A program made the position numbers and the translations under genes. Below, piece by piece: positions 36,664-48,644 of a DNA stretch of 64,000 nucleotides. This DNA is from Acorus gramineus (Eukaryota > Streptophyta > Magnoliopsida > Acorales > Acoraceae), in NCBI GenBank assembly GCA_030737835.1, contig JAUJYN010000017.1, forward strand, positions 2,852,001 to 2,916,000, read 5' to 3'. The notes below the pieces were generated by a model. The model did no database searches, was not told where the DNA came from, and was given only the letters and a program-made list of their open reading frames with translations. How positions within the stretch are numbered: position 1 is the first letter of the stretch; every line of letters starts with the position of its first letter.

Positions 36664-39093
36664 CTAGTCATTCTGGGACACACCATCAGGGCTAAATTCT
36701 GAATCAAGAGAAGACACAGCGGAAACGCGGGGAGCGACATCATTGGATTTGTCTTCGTGTCCTTGATGATATCCGCGATTGTAGTTCTTATCGGCGCAAG
36801 TCGTTAAGGAATCTGATATCTCCTTCATTTGATCTTTCATTGTCGTGAAGGCCTCATCTCGACCCTTCACCAGACTGTCCTCATAAGCGATCGTAACATC
36901 AACTCAAAGATTGTAGATGACGGCTTGCTGATCTCGCGATTCCTGTGTCAAAACTTCAACTCGCTTCTCCGCATTTTACACCCGCAAGGATAGCTTGGCA
37001 TGGTCGAAGGATTGGGAGAGCTTTAGATCAAGAAGTTCTCTCACTCTCTTCTCGACAGCGACAGCGGCAGCACAAGCTTGGGTAGTAGACAAGTCACGAC
37101 AAATAGAGGATTCAGCCAGTTCCACAGCTAGGCGAGCTTGATTCACAGATGCGATGTGCTCCTCAGCAGCCTTCAGCTGCGCCTCTCTACGCTAAACAAG
37201 CTCTTGCATCGCCCTCAAGAGACCTTTAGGAGGACAGAGTTCTGAAATATAAATTATCATAACACTGAAAAAGAAACTCAAAAGAATAAATCAAGTTACT
37301 TACATTGTAAAAGCTCTAGCCAAGCCGAATGAAGAGCGCCTCACTTGTAACCCGGGGAGCGCTGTCTAGGTCATCGTCAAGAAGACACCTGAGCTGAGCA
37401 CAGGCAATCTCCTTGTTGGCACGCCCAGCTAAAGGACCGCCCGAAGGAGTGCGGGCCGAAGCCACTGTAGCAGAACCTCTATGGGGGCCGAATGGGGGAC
37501 ATCAGCTTCTACGGTAGCAGAAGGAGAAGCCTCTGACACTTCAACGGAGAGTATGTCCGAACGAGAAGGAATTTGGAGGCGACCACAGTCCAAACGACTG
37601 GGGCATCCTTGGTGAGAGCACTGCGGAGGATGTGGTCTCCACTGCAATGGCTGGAGGCACCTCCGATGAAATAATAAGAGGAGGTGCAAACTCAATCGCC
37701 ACAACTGGGTTAACCCCTGGTGAAGCAGTCGAAGGGGGTGCGGCCTGTACCACCTCAGCTGGAGACGGCTCAACACCAGCCAAGTCGACTCTCGGGACAT
37801 TGGAGCGAGAAAGTTGTGACCACTTCGACTTCTGGAGAAGAGGGAACCACTACCGCCTCTAGCAACTAGCCGACGGTAGGATTTGGTAGACATCCCTCTT
37901 CACCAGAAGGTAGAGTAGGCCCCACTTCTTGCTCGGCCGCAGCACTTACGGGTAGATCGACCAGACTCTCAGAAGGAGAAGCTAGAGGTACAACTGACGA
38001 AGCAATTGCTCCACCTTCCGCCTCTCCAGCCATTGAGAATGTGCGAGAGACCTTAAACCTTGGCTTTGAGGGAAGCATCGTCCTCGGCCTCTTCTTTGAA
38101 ATGGAGGCAGATTTGGCCTTAGGGGCAGCAAGTTGCTCAGCCACCTCGTTGTTGATAGTAGGAGAAGGATCGGAAGGTGCGCCAATCTCTGATGATGTAC
38201 CAGCAGCCATCAAAGAAGAGCCAGTAGCCCTTGAAGCAGGGAGGTGAAGGATTTTGTGAAAATCCTTTTCTTCCAGCTCTTGGGCCCGAGCAATTTGATC
38301 GAACTTCACCACTGATGGGTCCGGAGTCGCGCGCTCGAAGTCATCTAAAAGAAGAAGATAAAATTCATCAGTCAAGCCGAAGGAGGCAAAGATAAAAAAA
38401 AAATTTACCGCTTTTACGCTTACCCAGACTCATCGGACACAAGGTGGAAGGAACCTTAGGTTCTTCATGCGGACCAGGGGTTGAAAACTCCCAAAAGTCA
38501 GACAGCCCAACGAGACACTCCTCTCTCCATCCACTGTCAGAAGAGGAAAGTTTCTCCATGAGAGGAACCGCATCTTTTCTGGCACGGAGGTAGAAAGCGT
38601 GCTCTGACTTCCTCAGGTCATACATATGGTAGATGTCATCTACCCCGAGGTTGAGGCACAGTGAATGGTTGATGGCAACAACGCACATCAAAACTCTAAA
38701 CAGGTTAGGAGAACATTGTGTCGGATGAAGCTTAAACCAACACATAAAATCCTTAACCAGTTTGGGCAGAGGAAAAGAAAGGGAACTTCTCAGTATTTGA
38801 GAAGGGTACATATAGAGCTTGTCATGATCTTGAGCTTTCATGTCGACTAAGAATTTGTAAGGAGTGGGTGTGATGGTAATGGAATCAGGGATGGACAGAA
38901 GTTCGCAGCTTCTGAACGATGTCCATGGATGTGGTGACGACAATGGAGAAAATGAGAAGAATTGAGTGAGAGTTGAAGACAAAAAGAGAATTTGTTCTTT
39001 TTTGTATTCTCTCTCCTCTCCTTGGGGGCCGATGTTTACTTTAAAGGGAAGGTTCCTCATCGAAAACCCCCCATGATCATGATGAAGGCACAA
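36664..39093 (-). pseudogene. Element A accessory ORF 1, antisense, 'putative gypsy-type transposon' family
   Basis: The minus strand reads a conserved N-terminal domain (about 38440-38850) with F-P-L-P-x-L-V-K-D-F and FRVLMCVVAINHSL. This is the pattern of the plant family called putative gypsy-type transposon (Pfam Transposase_28). A low-complexity middle rich in Pro, Ser and Ala and a polar C-terminal part follow down to 36664. Accessory ORFs placed antisense between pol and the 3' LTR are known from Tat-lineage elements, and their function is unknown. An intron near 38380 is plausible, because a consensus 3' splice site lies there. It may be a fossil gene. Confidence 0.6.
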
Positions 39094-39578
39094 AAATCAA
39101 GATCGTTGAAGATATGTAGCCAAAATCTTCTACAGAGATCGAGGACAGCTAACGTGGATGTCGAGGCTTTAGTTTTGACAGACATGCAGCTGACGTGGCA
39201 GGTTTACTGCGCACTTATCTCAAGCTTTCCACGTGGCATCATAATAACTCGGGTCGTCATGAAGATCTTGGTGACCGGATCGAATAGACGCGACCAGGCA
39301 AGTCCTGCTCATTGATCTATTGCAAGGCACTTCAACTCGCTCATCACAAATTTGCCTGTTTGTCTAGCGCAGAATGTAGTGATGAAAATCGAGGAGCCTG
39401 GGTTTGCGAAGGTAACGACACGAGAAGGGGAACGTACAACGTGAAGATAAGTTTATGTTCATTTTGAAATTGACCAAGTATGCAAGTAAATAAGATAAGA
39501 GCAAGGTTGAACCAAAAAGTAATTTTTTATTCATTGACTAGATAAATATTACATAAAAAAAATTCCTATCTAGGATAA
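39094..39578. other. Spacer between the two accessory ORFs of element A
   Basis: This non-coding stretch probably holds the promoter side of accessory ORF 1 (reading left) and the transcript end of accessory ORF 2. It has an ACGTGG repeat (39152-39240) and an AT-rich part at 39460-39560. I recognise no other feature. Confidence 0.4.
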
Positions 39579-39854
39579 TCATCCCTCTGCTCTATCTCCT
39601 GCTCGGTTCTTCCCGCGGTATCTCCTCTCCCTTGCAACTTGATGAAGTGCGGGAAGCTCCTCGTTGCTCATCTCTCTAAAACCACGCGAGTGGTCAGCAT
39701 AGCCCAGGCGGTATCCACTGATGAACTCCAGGAGATGTTCTTCCTCGTCGCCCGCACAAGCTTCACGAAGGTCTCGCATCTGACGATTCAGGGAAATAAA
39801 GGCAGCGTCTTTTGAGGCTTACAAGTTCCTCGATGAACCAGCCAGAGGGAGATC

Positions 39855-41379
39855 TGTTGGGAAAAATTAAATCCCTACTGGCAAGATCCATCGATCGAGG
39901 TATAGATCGGATAACAAAAAAAATTTATTAAATCTTTTTCATGTAAACCCTACGAGGCAGAATTAGGATTTACCTTTAGAACTCATATCAGAGTTCTACT
40001 GAAGTGGAAGATCAGATCTAAAAGACGACGACGGATCGCTCGATCAGAACCTTCAGATCTTCTACCGTATGTCCTTCCTATGTTATAGATTCTCGGTGGA
40101 GTGTGGTTTCCTTTTTGCTTCGAATGGCAGCCGTGAATCCCTGCGCTCTCTTTCTCTCCTTTCCTCACCTTTTCTGGATCCAGAGATCCTAAAGGGTTTC
40201 TAGGGTTAGGGCTTTGATTTCGGCAGAAATCATATGTCTTGAGAGAGAGAGGAAGCCACATACTTATAGGCTAGGGCAGGGACCTAAATGAGAAATCAAT
40301 AATTGGCTCCAATGGGCTTGGGTATCATAACTCAACCTAGAATTAAAAACAAAAGCTCATAAGTCATAATTCAATCCACTAAAAGAATTATAACTGCACT
40401 CCAAATAAACTAATCTCATAATAACATTTTGAGCTTCTTATATTATATGCTTAATATCTCCCCACGCTAAGATTCCAATACTCATTATGAAATAATAATT
40501 ACTGACAATATTATTTCACAACATCTTATTTTCCTTGAAATCTGCCGCTTAACTTATTTGACATGTCAGATAGTTAAATCCACCGGCCGGGTTAGACATG
40601 ACCAAAACTTATAAGTATCCTCAAGAGATTATCATCAATCTCCTATAGGAGACGTGGATTCCGTCAATAGCAAATATTCATCATACAAGTATTATTGTCA
40701 CCCAACTCACCGAGTCTATTGATCCATAGGAGAATCTCACTCTTTAATGAATCAAAATGACAAATAACAAATGCACATGTCTAAGAACCATTTTAGGATT
40801 AAGAGCATAAGAAATCATAATAAACATAGGGTGTAAATTATTTTATCTAGTCAGTACAAAATAATTACCCCAACTTGGTCCGTTCAATACACACAAGGTG
40901 TACTACCTAAGAACCATTTTAGGATTAAGAGCATAAGAAATCATAATAAACATGGGGTGTAAATTATTTTATCTAGTCAGTACAAAATAATTACCCCAAC
41001 TTGGTCCGTTCAATACACACAAGGTGTACTAGCACAATCACCCAAAAAACCTATGAACAGGTCTTTAATAGTCAAGATAGACTATGTAAGATGAATTGCA
41101 CTACAACCTTTATCCAATGGATTATCCAAGTTCATCTAAAGTTGTGAACCTAAAATTATAATTCACAGGGAACCGATAATCTGATCTTCCGTGTGTAAGC
41201 CGAACTCTACACACCAGATTATTTATAGTGTAAATTAAAGGATTAAATTAAAACAAGCACAATATTTCAAACAATATAATGCAAGCATTTACCAATAATA
41301 ATTCTCATCAAAATGCTAAGACCATCTTAATAATAGAGTTTGTTACATAAGTCATGGCTTTTAGGACATTACTCTAACA
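39855..41379 (-). mobile_element. Solo LTR, Ty1/copia type, TSD AGATC
   Basis: A 1.53 kb AT-rich LTR has TG...CA ends (TGTTGGGAAAA at the left, ...TTACTCTAACA at the right) and a perfect AGATC duplication (39850-39854 and 41380-41384). Read on the minus strand it starts TGTTAGAGTAATGTCC, and the inner sequence ('actcggtgagttgggtgac') resembles the long LTRs of plant copia elements of the Angela/SIRE type. Orientation is inferred from that resemblance. It contains a 126 bp tandem duplication. It is unrelated to the GC-rich LTRs around it. Confidence 0.85.
40781..41032. repeat. 126 bp tandem duplication inside the copia-type solo LTR
   Basis: Two adjacent copies (40781-40906 and 40907-41032) both begin CTAAGAACCATTTTAGG and end near CACAAGGTGTACTA. 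They are almost identical, so the duplication is young compared with the divergence usually seen in solo LTRs. Confidence 0.9.
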
Positions 41380-42239
41380 AGATCGACATCCAGAAGACGA
41401 TCTTCCGGAGTAGGAGCAGCATGTGCACCAGCGCCTGGGATCACCGGAGACACCACGGGCAAAGAATCGATATTTAAGTCACTGGTGGGAGGAGCAATAC
41501 CCCTAGAGGTGTGGGCTGAAGAAGGAAGAAGAAGAAGAAGAAGAAAAGAAGAAGAAGAAGAAGATGGAGATGGCGAGAGAGAGGGCGGTGGTGAAGAAGT
41601 AAGATCCACCGGTTTGGCAATGGAACATGATCTAGAACCCAACCGGAGGAGCCTCTACAAGCATCGCCACAATCCACCCCACTGAGTAGAGGGAGTGGGA
41701 ACCGAACCGAGGCCACTGACAGACTCAACCACATCAGCAAGAAACGCCACAGGCGGCGCACGTCTCGGTTCCTCCAATCCAAGGATCTCCAACCATAATC
41801 GATTTGGATACTCCATCACCCGGGAGATATTGTCCATCTTCACCTCCTTGATATCCAGCCTAGGGGCATCCACCCTTGGCCTCCGGGGATGACACAAGTG
41901 GTGGTGCGAGGAGTCCCAGCCGTCTGGCATCCAAGGACCCCGGACCCGGATCCGGCGATCCTGTCAATCGAAGATGTCACCCCGGGACATGCCAAGGACC
42001 AGCTCTGTTGGCCTGGCCTGGCGGGAGATGTAGAGGGACGGGAACTGACCAGAAGTTGAAGCATTGACCTGGTAGATTCAGCGGATCTCCGGCAAGCCAA
42101 GCATTATTCCCGTCCTCTCTCCCAACGCAACCACGCACATCAGGATGCGGTATACGTTGGGGACTACCAGAATGGGGTGAAGGCCAAAGAAATCAAGAAA
42201 CTCTACCACCAAATGTGGCAGAGGGGGAGAGAGACCCTC

Positions 42240-45200
42240 TGTCACGCCCCGTACGTCCCCGGGACGCGGCAAGCGTATATATGATACCAGCAGTCAATAC
42301 AGGAAGTCAATAACATACTCTTACAACATAAACAATTTCAACACAGACAACAAAGGGGCTGACATAATATATACACAAAAAGCGGAAGCTAAAAGACTGA
42401 ATCTGTAACTCAAAGACATATTACAGACTCGATACATAATCAACTGTCCTGTGAGAGCCAATATACACACATACATCGAAATATAATACAACCGCGTGCC
42501 CAAGCACGGAATATAATACATACAATCAAAAGGGATGCTGATAGCCTCTGATACTCGCGGGACGTGGCGATACTCCGCTACTGGTGAAGTCCCTCGGGGA
42601 GCTCCTCCTCCAGATCTGACTCAGATGACACTGGAGAAAAAAATATTATGCGAGGGGTGAGCCACACGCTCAGTGAACAGCACAACCCATGCATCACAGT
42701 TATATTAACCACAATCTCATTACACAAGCCTCAAAGTGGCAGGAATTACACAAATCCAGTGGGTCGCTATCGCCAACCCACTACACCCTCACCCTCACCC
42801 CTCAATAGGTGACATAGGATATTGGGACTTACAAACCAGTGGGTCGCTACATCGCCGACCCACCACACCCTCACCCTCACCCCTCAATATGGTGACATAG
42901 GATATTGGGACTGACTAGGCTGTTGGTCACCCTTGGTCCACCGATAGTCTCTCCCCACTCCGTAGGCCGCTTGGCCACTCCCACATTCAGCACAGTCCGT
43001 CCCAAATCAGGAGGTGCCTACTGATGGGAGCCCCTCCACGGGACAGCCTTTCTAACGCTGGGGTAGTCTCTACACGGATCCAACGAAGGGAACAGAACAA
43101 CCTATCCATAGGCATATGATCCACTCGGATCCGTCGACAACACAACACAACAACTCTAATGTCATGAATTCTTCAGAATTCCTCCAGGGCGCATAACTAA
43201 GATGCGGGGAACGTATATAATAATAATTAATGAGGGTTATACGATTATTGGGAAAAGAAACCTTGGGAGGGCAGCATGAGGTCCCGATATAGGACATCCC
43301 GACAACCAAACAAGGAACACGGAGTACCCTAGCCCGGGTCTCAATGTTGACCTCGCAAGGCCCCTCCCTGTAATATTATCTAAGACATGCAAATAATCAT
43401 ATGCTTGCATTTAATTTAATAAAATAAACTGGTAGGACGCATGCATAGGTTGAGGCTTCCTAGCATGAGAACAGGGTGACAGGATGCATGGCTCTACACA
43501 TATCCTAAGGGTGCAAGTCCCTAACATACAAAGTCTAGGGTAGCATGCATACTACATTTTAATCATGCTTGCATGGATTACACATTAACAAGTTAATATA
43601 GCGTATGGTGCCCCAGGGGAGGACGGTATACGCCCAAGTGCATATAGCGCCTCCCTACTGGGTTGGGTCCGGGTCGTCGTGCAACCGTCCGTCAAGATCT
43701 ACAAAATAGGGTAACCAATTCGGTGAGTAAAATACACAAATAAATCCAAAAATACAATAAAATACACAGCACTCGGACAAGCGTACATACGGCCTGTACA
43801 CACGCGAGTCCGAGCACCCCGACTCAATCCCGAACCCCCGGGCAGCCGTACGCACGGCAACCCGACCCAGGCGCACAGCCGCGCCCCAGCCCGCGCACCC
43901 AGGCGCACTGCCGAGCCCAGCCCGCACGCCCGGACACCCTGCCGAGCCCCCCACCGGTGCACCGCACGCTCACTGCGCCCCAGCGCAGCAACCTGCGCGC
44001 ACACCCGCACGCCTAGCGCCCCATCGTAGCATCCCGCGAGCACCCCGCGCGCACCACCCGCTCGTCCAGCCCCGGGTGCACCCGTGCGCACTGCGCCCCA
44101 GCGCAGCGCCCCGCACGCGCACCTGCCCGCACTGCGCCCCAGCGCAGTGCCCCGCACACACTCCCCGCTCGGCGCCCTGCGCGCAGCACCCGCACGCGGC
44201 CCCGCGTGCACGGCACGCACTGTGCCTCGCGTAGCTTCCCGCGCGCACTCCCCCGCACGGCGCCCAACGCGCAGCACCCGAACACCCCTGCTCCACCCGT
44301 GCGCAGGCCCGACAGCGCCCAGCCCTGCGCCTGCCAGCCTGTTTGCCCTGCCTGCCTGCACTGCCAGCCCACCCGAGCCAACCTACCATCCTGCCCGAGC
44401 CACCCTACCACCTCTCACCGGCCACCAATGGCCTCCAACCGCCACCAGCAGCCACCAGCACTCAAAACCACCCTCCTAACATGCATCTAAGCAAGAAGAG
44501 GAAGGAAAAAGAGCTTACCCTAGGAGAGGAAAGGAAGGGAAGGGGACCGGGAGCTCTTCGCACACCGAAACACCTCCCTAAAGACCTCCTCCACCAAGAT
44601 CTCTACCTAGCCCAAGAGGGGCTGAAATCAGAGGAGAAAAGAGGGCGTTAGAGGGGGTCACACACGTGGGAACTCGAATCCGAGACCACCGGAAGGTAGA
44701 TCAGGACAAGATCTAACCTTTCTCTTCTTTGTGTTCTTGGTTTCAAGCACTCTAACTAGCTCAAAACAAAGAAAAAGAGAGAGGGGGAGAGAGAAAATCA
44801 ATTGGGGAAGATGATGAATAGTGGGGGAGATATTTTAGCTCACTTATATATAATCCCCACACTTAGATTAGGCTAAGCTAGGTTAATTAGGGTTTAAGCT
44901 AGCATTAGGGAGGCTTAAGTGTGGTTTGACCCTAGTCAACCCAACCACACTAAAAGCCAAAAACATTTGACCAAGTCATGGGCCCCACTTTGACCAAGTC
45001 AAGTCTCCCAATGACTTCTCGCTCGGTCAAAACCCGGATACGCTTCAGAACTGTGAAATTCTGAAACGTTACCGGAATTCGATGAAATTTTCGTGAGCGG
45101 CTTGGAATGGCACCAGGACACATAATATGTAGTTAGATTCTCGATCGGAGTCCTCAAACTCATGACGATAGCTAAAAGCCCAAAATTTTAGCGGCTCCGA

Positions 45201-45280
45201 TCAAAAAACAAAAAAAACTGAAAAAACTGCCAGAATGTCCCAATGGTGACCAGAAGGTTAAAAGTGACACATATATAACA
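42240..45280 (-). mobile_element. Solo Tekay-like LTR, TSD CCCTC
   Basis: A 3.04 kb LTR on the minus strand runs in plus-strand order from TGTCACGCCCC to ...ACATATATAACA, with a perfect CCCTC duplication (42235-42239 and 45281-45285). U3 is type I. A TATATATAAG box is readable on the minus strand near 44845-44860. Its CpG-rich island is at about 43820-44340, with its 5' splice-like site near 44518. The microexon-like block (about 43672-43709) is recognisable by ACGGACGGTTGC on the minus strand but has weaker flanks than in other copies. It lies within accessory ORF 2 of element A. Confidence 0.92.
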
Positions 45281-46025
45281 CCCTCCATCATTGAAATAAC
45301 TTGGATGGAGGAGAACAGTGTTAGGGTAGAGAGCATGGACTTCGTCCTGAGCTAGTTCCTCCACTACATAGTCCGAGGAAATGCCCAACTATCTATGAAG
45401 AGCTACAGTAACAATGATTTTATCCATAGAGTTTTCAAGATTCAAGAGAAAAGACAAGATGGGATGAGATGGCACATCCCATCTTGCCCTTATATATTGT
45501 TGAGGAAAAGCTATGAAAAGACGGCAGCACTTATTCACTGCGGATATTGAGGTGTAATCAATGCCTAGAATATGGGTTTTACGAAATCTGAGGAGACACT
45601 GACGTTTGGATTTTCCAAAAGAAGATTATGGGAGTCCACGTGCCATTAAAGCTGACACAGCAAATCAGCTGTCAAATCCTCGACAGATCAGAAAATTCCT
45701 CGTTGACAGATGACCATATCTTTGACCTCTCAAAAGGTGGAGGCGAGGCCATTTTTCCTGATCTCCTGCTCTCTCGACAATTCAAAAGAACAGGAGAGGG
45801 GGCATCTGTGGAGGTAAAAATCCACACCATGTTAGAAAATGACACGTGTCATGCCAAGACGGATATGGGCCAAGTCACTTAGAGCCCACAGATCCAGATC
45901 CTAGCTATCATGATGACATTCCCGAGCATGCTGGCACAACTAGATCCGGTGTCTAGTCAGACAGTTAGACACCTCATTGGTAAATATCACCTCAAGTAGT
46001 TAAGGCACGATCAGGTTAGAGGCCT

Positions 46026-48644
46026 TGTAACGACTATGGTTTTCCTAGTCGTTTCTTGATTTTTGTGCATTGGTTCATAATCCTATAGGGTTTTGGAGTA
46101 CTTATATATCTCCAATTTCAGAAGTTAAGGTATGGTTAGAATTCTTGTTTTGTTGGCTTTCCAATGCTTTTTACAGATCATGAATCAGATGAGCATCGAT
46201 CAAGTTATAGTCATTTTTGTGTCTTGTATGCAGTTGGCCTGGGGAAAACTGTCTAGAGGTGGCTACTTGAAAGTAGCCGTCTCTCCCCTGATGGCTCAAT
46301 ATAAGTAGCCGTCGGACACCTGCGCGTAGAAGTGCAGAAATTGAGGGGTTTGATAGAACTGTCGTATAGATTTGATTATTTTCTTGGGGGGCAAGTCATG
46401 CACGTGTTTTCTCCTATAAATAGCCAACTTTGGATGACCTAGGACCCCATTTGAAAACCTAATTTGAGTCCTCTCTCTCTCTTATTTTATCAAGCCCTAA
46501 AAGGGGGTCTTTTGGGTGATTTTTGAAAGAAAATCCTTTGAGGATTAAGGTGGGTCCCTCTACTTCATTTTTTTCATGATAATTAATATTTTTAATTGCT
46601 GCTAATCACCAATGCTGGGTTCATCCCGAGGTGATTCGGATTCACGTGGTTTTAAGGGTTTCCTTCTTTATTATTTCATGGTTTTTATGTGATATTGATT
46701 TATTTTGGATCTTGATGTTATGTTAATCCGCTGATGATGTTTTTAAGATATTTTACAAGATTACACACTGTTTTGGAATATTTATACATAGATCGTGGTT
46801 AGGGTTATTATTTTTTAAGATAGAAAGTATGTTTAGGGTTTCTAATGCCTTGTTTTGGGTACCACCTTGCATGAACCGGAACCTCATGTGTTTTCATCGC
46901 TGTTTTGACGAGTTTTATCATAGATCCATGTTATTTATTTGTATTTATTAGATCGGTGGTTTTCAAGGTTTTTCGGATGGATTATGTGAGCTTTTGATGC
47001 ACAATTCATGGCTTTGCATGGATCTAGGGTTAGGAAGACGTGATCTTCGTATTAGATTTATTTATATCATAGATCTTGCTATCGTTATGATGTTTTCTGG
47101 TTTACGTATTCAGATTTCATGATTTATGATTTGAGTTTTGTTGATTAAATCTATATTTGAATAGAAATCATGCCTAGCTCTACACAAACTCCACATGCAT
47201 GATAGAAATATGTCTTAGGACACTTTATATCATTTGATCTACTATTATATAATATGGTAATACTACTTTGAGGTATGAAAGTATATGGTGTTAATATCAC
47301 CATTTTTCAAATTGTCTTATAGAGATTTCATCATTTTTCGATATTTTGATTTATCATTGAATAGATCATTTAGGGGATCAAACTTAAATGTTTTCAATGT
47401 GTTTTTATCTGTATTTCTTTATGAGAGAGTGTAGGTACGGGTTTTTGAATGTTTGGGTGGGAAGTCGGGGTCATTAGGGGCATATTTGCTGTTTTGGGTC
47501 TGTCGGGGGGTGGCTACTTGAAAGTAGCCGTCGGAGGCCTGGCGGCTAGTTTTGAGTAGCCGTCGAAGGCCTGGCAGCTAAGTTTGATCTGGTTCATTTG
47601 TATGAATACCCTTAGGAGCAGTAGATTTCGTTAGCTTTCTTGTTAATTCAGTCGTCTTGCATAGGACCAAAGGTGAGTGGGTCTAGTCTCCTATGTAGTT
47701 TTTGAAAGATTTTTTTGACATGTCATGATGATTTAAATTAATATTTCATGTATAAAAGTCGAGCATGTCATATTATATAGGTGGATGCCTTATTACGCTT
47801 TGTGTTGAAAATATTTAACTCTTAAATCTATCGCATGCATCTATTTTGGAATGAATATAAGTGTTGATCATGCATGCATCGCATCGCCTAGGTGGCGCAG
47901 CCTAGGTGGCTCAGTCTAGGTGACTATGGTTCAGAATTGACCCAAGTCTAGGTGACGTGTGTCTAAGTGACATGATTTCCTGAGCGAAATCCTTATGGCT
48001 AGGTGCCTTGGAAGATGGGCATGCGTGTCCATTGCATTCATGCGCATCATGTATTTGGACAAGATTTGATGAGACCATACATTTGAAATGAGAATTTAAT
48101 TAAGTTCTGGTTATTGGAATATCATTTCATTTAAAATGCAAATATCACTTTATTGTATATTGCGAATTTTCCTTACAATATCTTATTAAAGATTATTATT
48201 TTTTGATATACTGTATTATTGGGACCTAAAGGTCCATTTCGCTAAGCGTGTGGTTGCTCACCCCTCCTTTTTCCCATCTTTTAGATTAAAGGCTTAGATT
48301 GGTGGATCTCGTGTAGCTGCGAACGAGATCGTGGGTGCGAGAACGTTAGACTTGCTTGGTCAAAGGACTTGATCAATTTTGTTGGCATGTAGTTGGCCCA
48401 TCTTCCTAGTAACTATGATTATGGCAAGTTGTATATCTTTATGTATAAGTTATATCCAGTCACATTGGGAGTATTGTTGAAATCTTAGATGTTTTGGTAT
48501 CTTTGAAGAATAAAATTTATTTTAGTATTATCTATTATATCTCTGGATAAAAGAAAAAAAAATAGAACTCTGAGATTTGAGGAATTAGTTAACGCAACTG
48601 GATCTTATGCTCTAAAAGGGAGTCGTGGATTCGGGGGCGTTACA
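46026..48644 (+). mobile_element. Solo LTR of a second, divergent chromovirus-like family, TSD GGCCT/GGCTT
   Basis: A 2.62 kb LTR runs from TGTAACGACTATGG to ...GGGGGCGTTACA. The flanking 5 bp are GGCCT (46021-46025) and GGCTT (48645-48649), alike at four of five bases. A TATA box (CCTATAAATAG) lies near 46416. It lacks the CpG-rich island but keeps the downstream layout of the Tekay-like LTRs: TTAATTCAG ending 47652, a 21 nt block, GTGAGTGGG at 47674, then 'gcgtgtggttgctcacccctc' and a pyrimidine tract ending TTTTAG near 48284. The perfect inverted repeat GGCTACTTGAAAGTAGCC occurs twice (about 46260 and 47513). Confidence 0.85.
47653..47673 (+). other. 21 nt microexon-like block in LTR 46026-48644
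   Basis: This is a 21 nt block between TTCTTGTTAATTCAG and GTGAGTGGG, ending ACCAAAG, so the right-hand site is a consensus AAG/GTGAGT. It takes the same place as the 36-39 nt block in the other LTRs although its sequence differs. Splicing is inferred. Confidence 0.4.

Larger units (their letters stand above)
39579..45388 (-). pseudogene. Element A accessory ORF 2, antisense, split by two solo LTRs
   Basis: This is a second copy of the same accessory family on the minus strand. Its N-terminal part lies at 45281-45388. The conserved domain lies at about 42078-42239 (LPHLVVEFLDFFGLHP, then YRILMCVVALGE), lining up with FRVLMCVVAINHSL of accessory ORF 1. A middle part lies at 41385-42077. A C-terminal part at 39579-39779 ends in an acidic GDEEEHLLEFISGYRLGYAD segment. 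A copia-type solo LTR (39855-41379) and a Tekay-like solo LTR (42240-45280) sit inside it. Two diverged accessory ORFs in tandem suggest an old duplication within the element. Confidence 0.55.

Noticed and set aside
36664-39093. A host gene on the minus strand between 36664 and 39093
   Set aside because: The conserved domain belongs to a transposon-associated family, a second copy lies next to it at 39579-45388, and both fall between pol and the 3' LTR of element A.
40781-41032. A CRISPR-like or satellite array
   Set aside because: There are only two direct copies, without spacers, inside an LTR. It is a simple tandem duplication.
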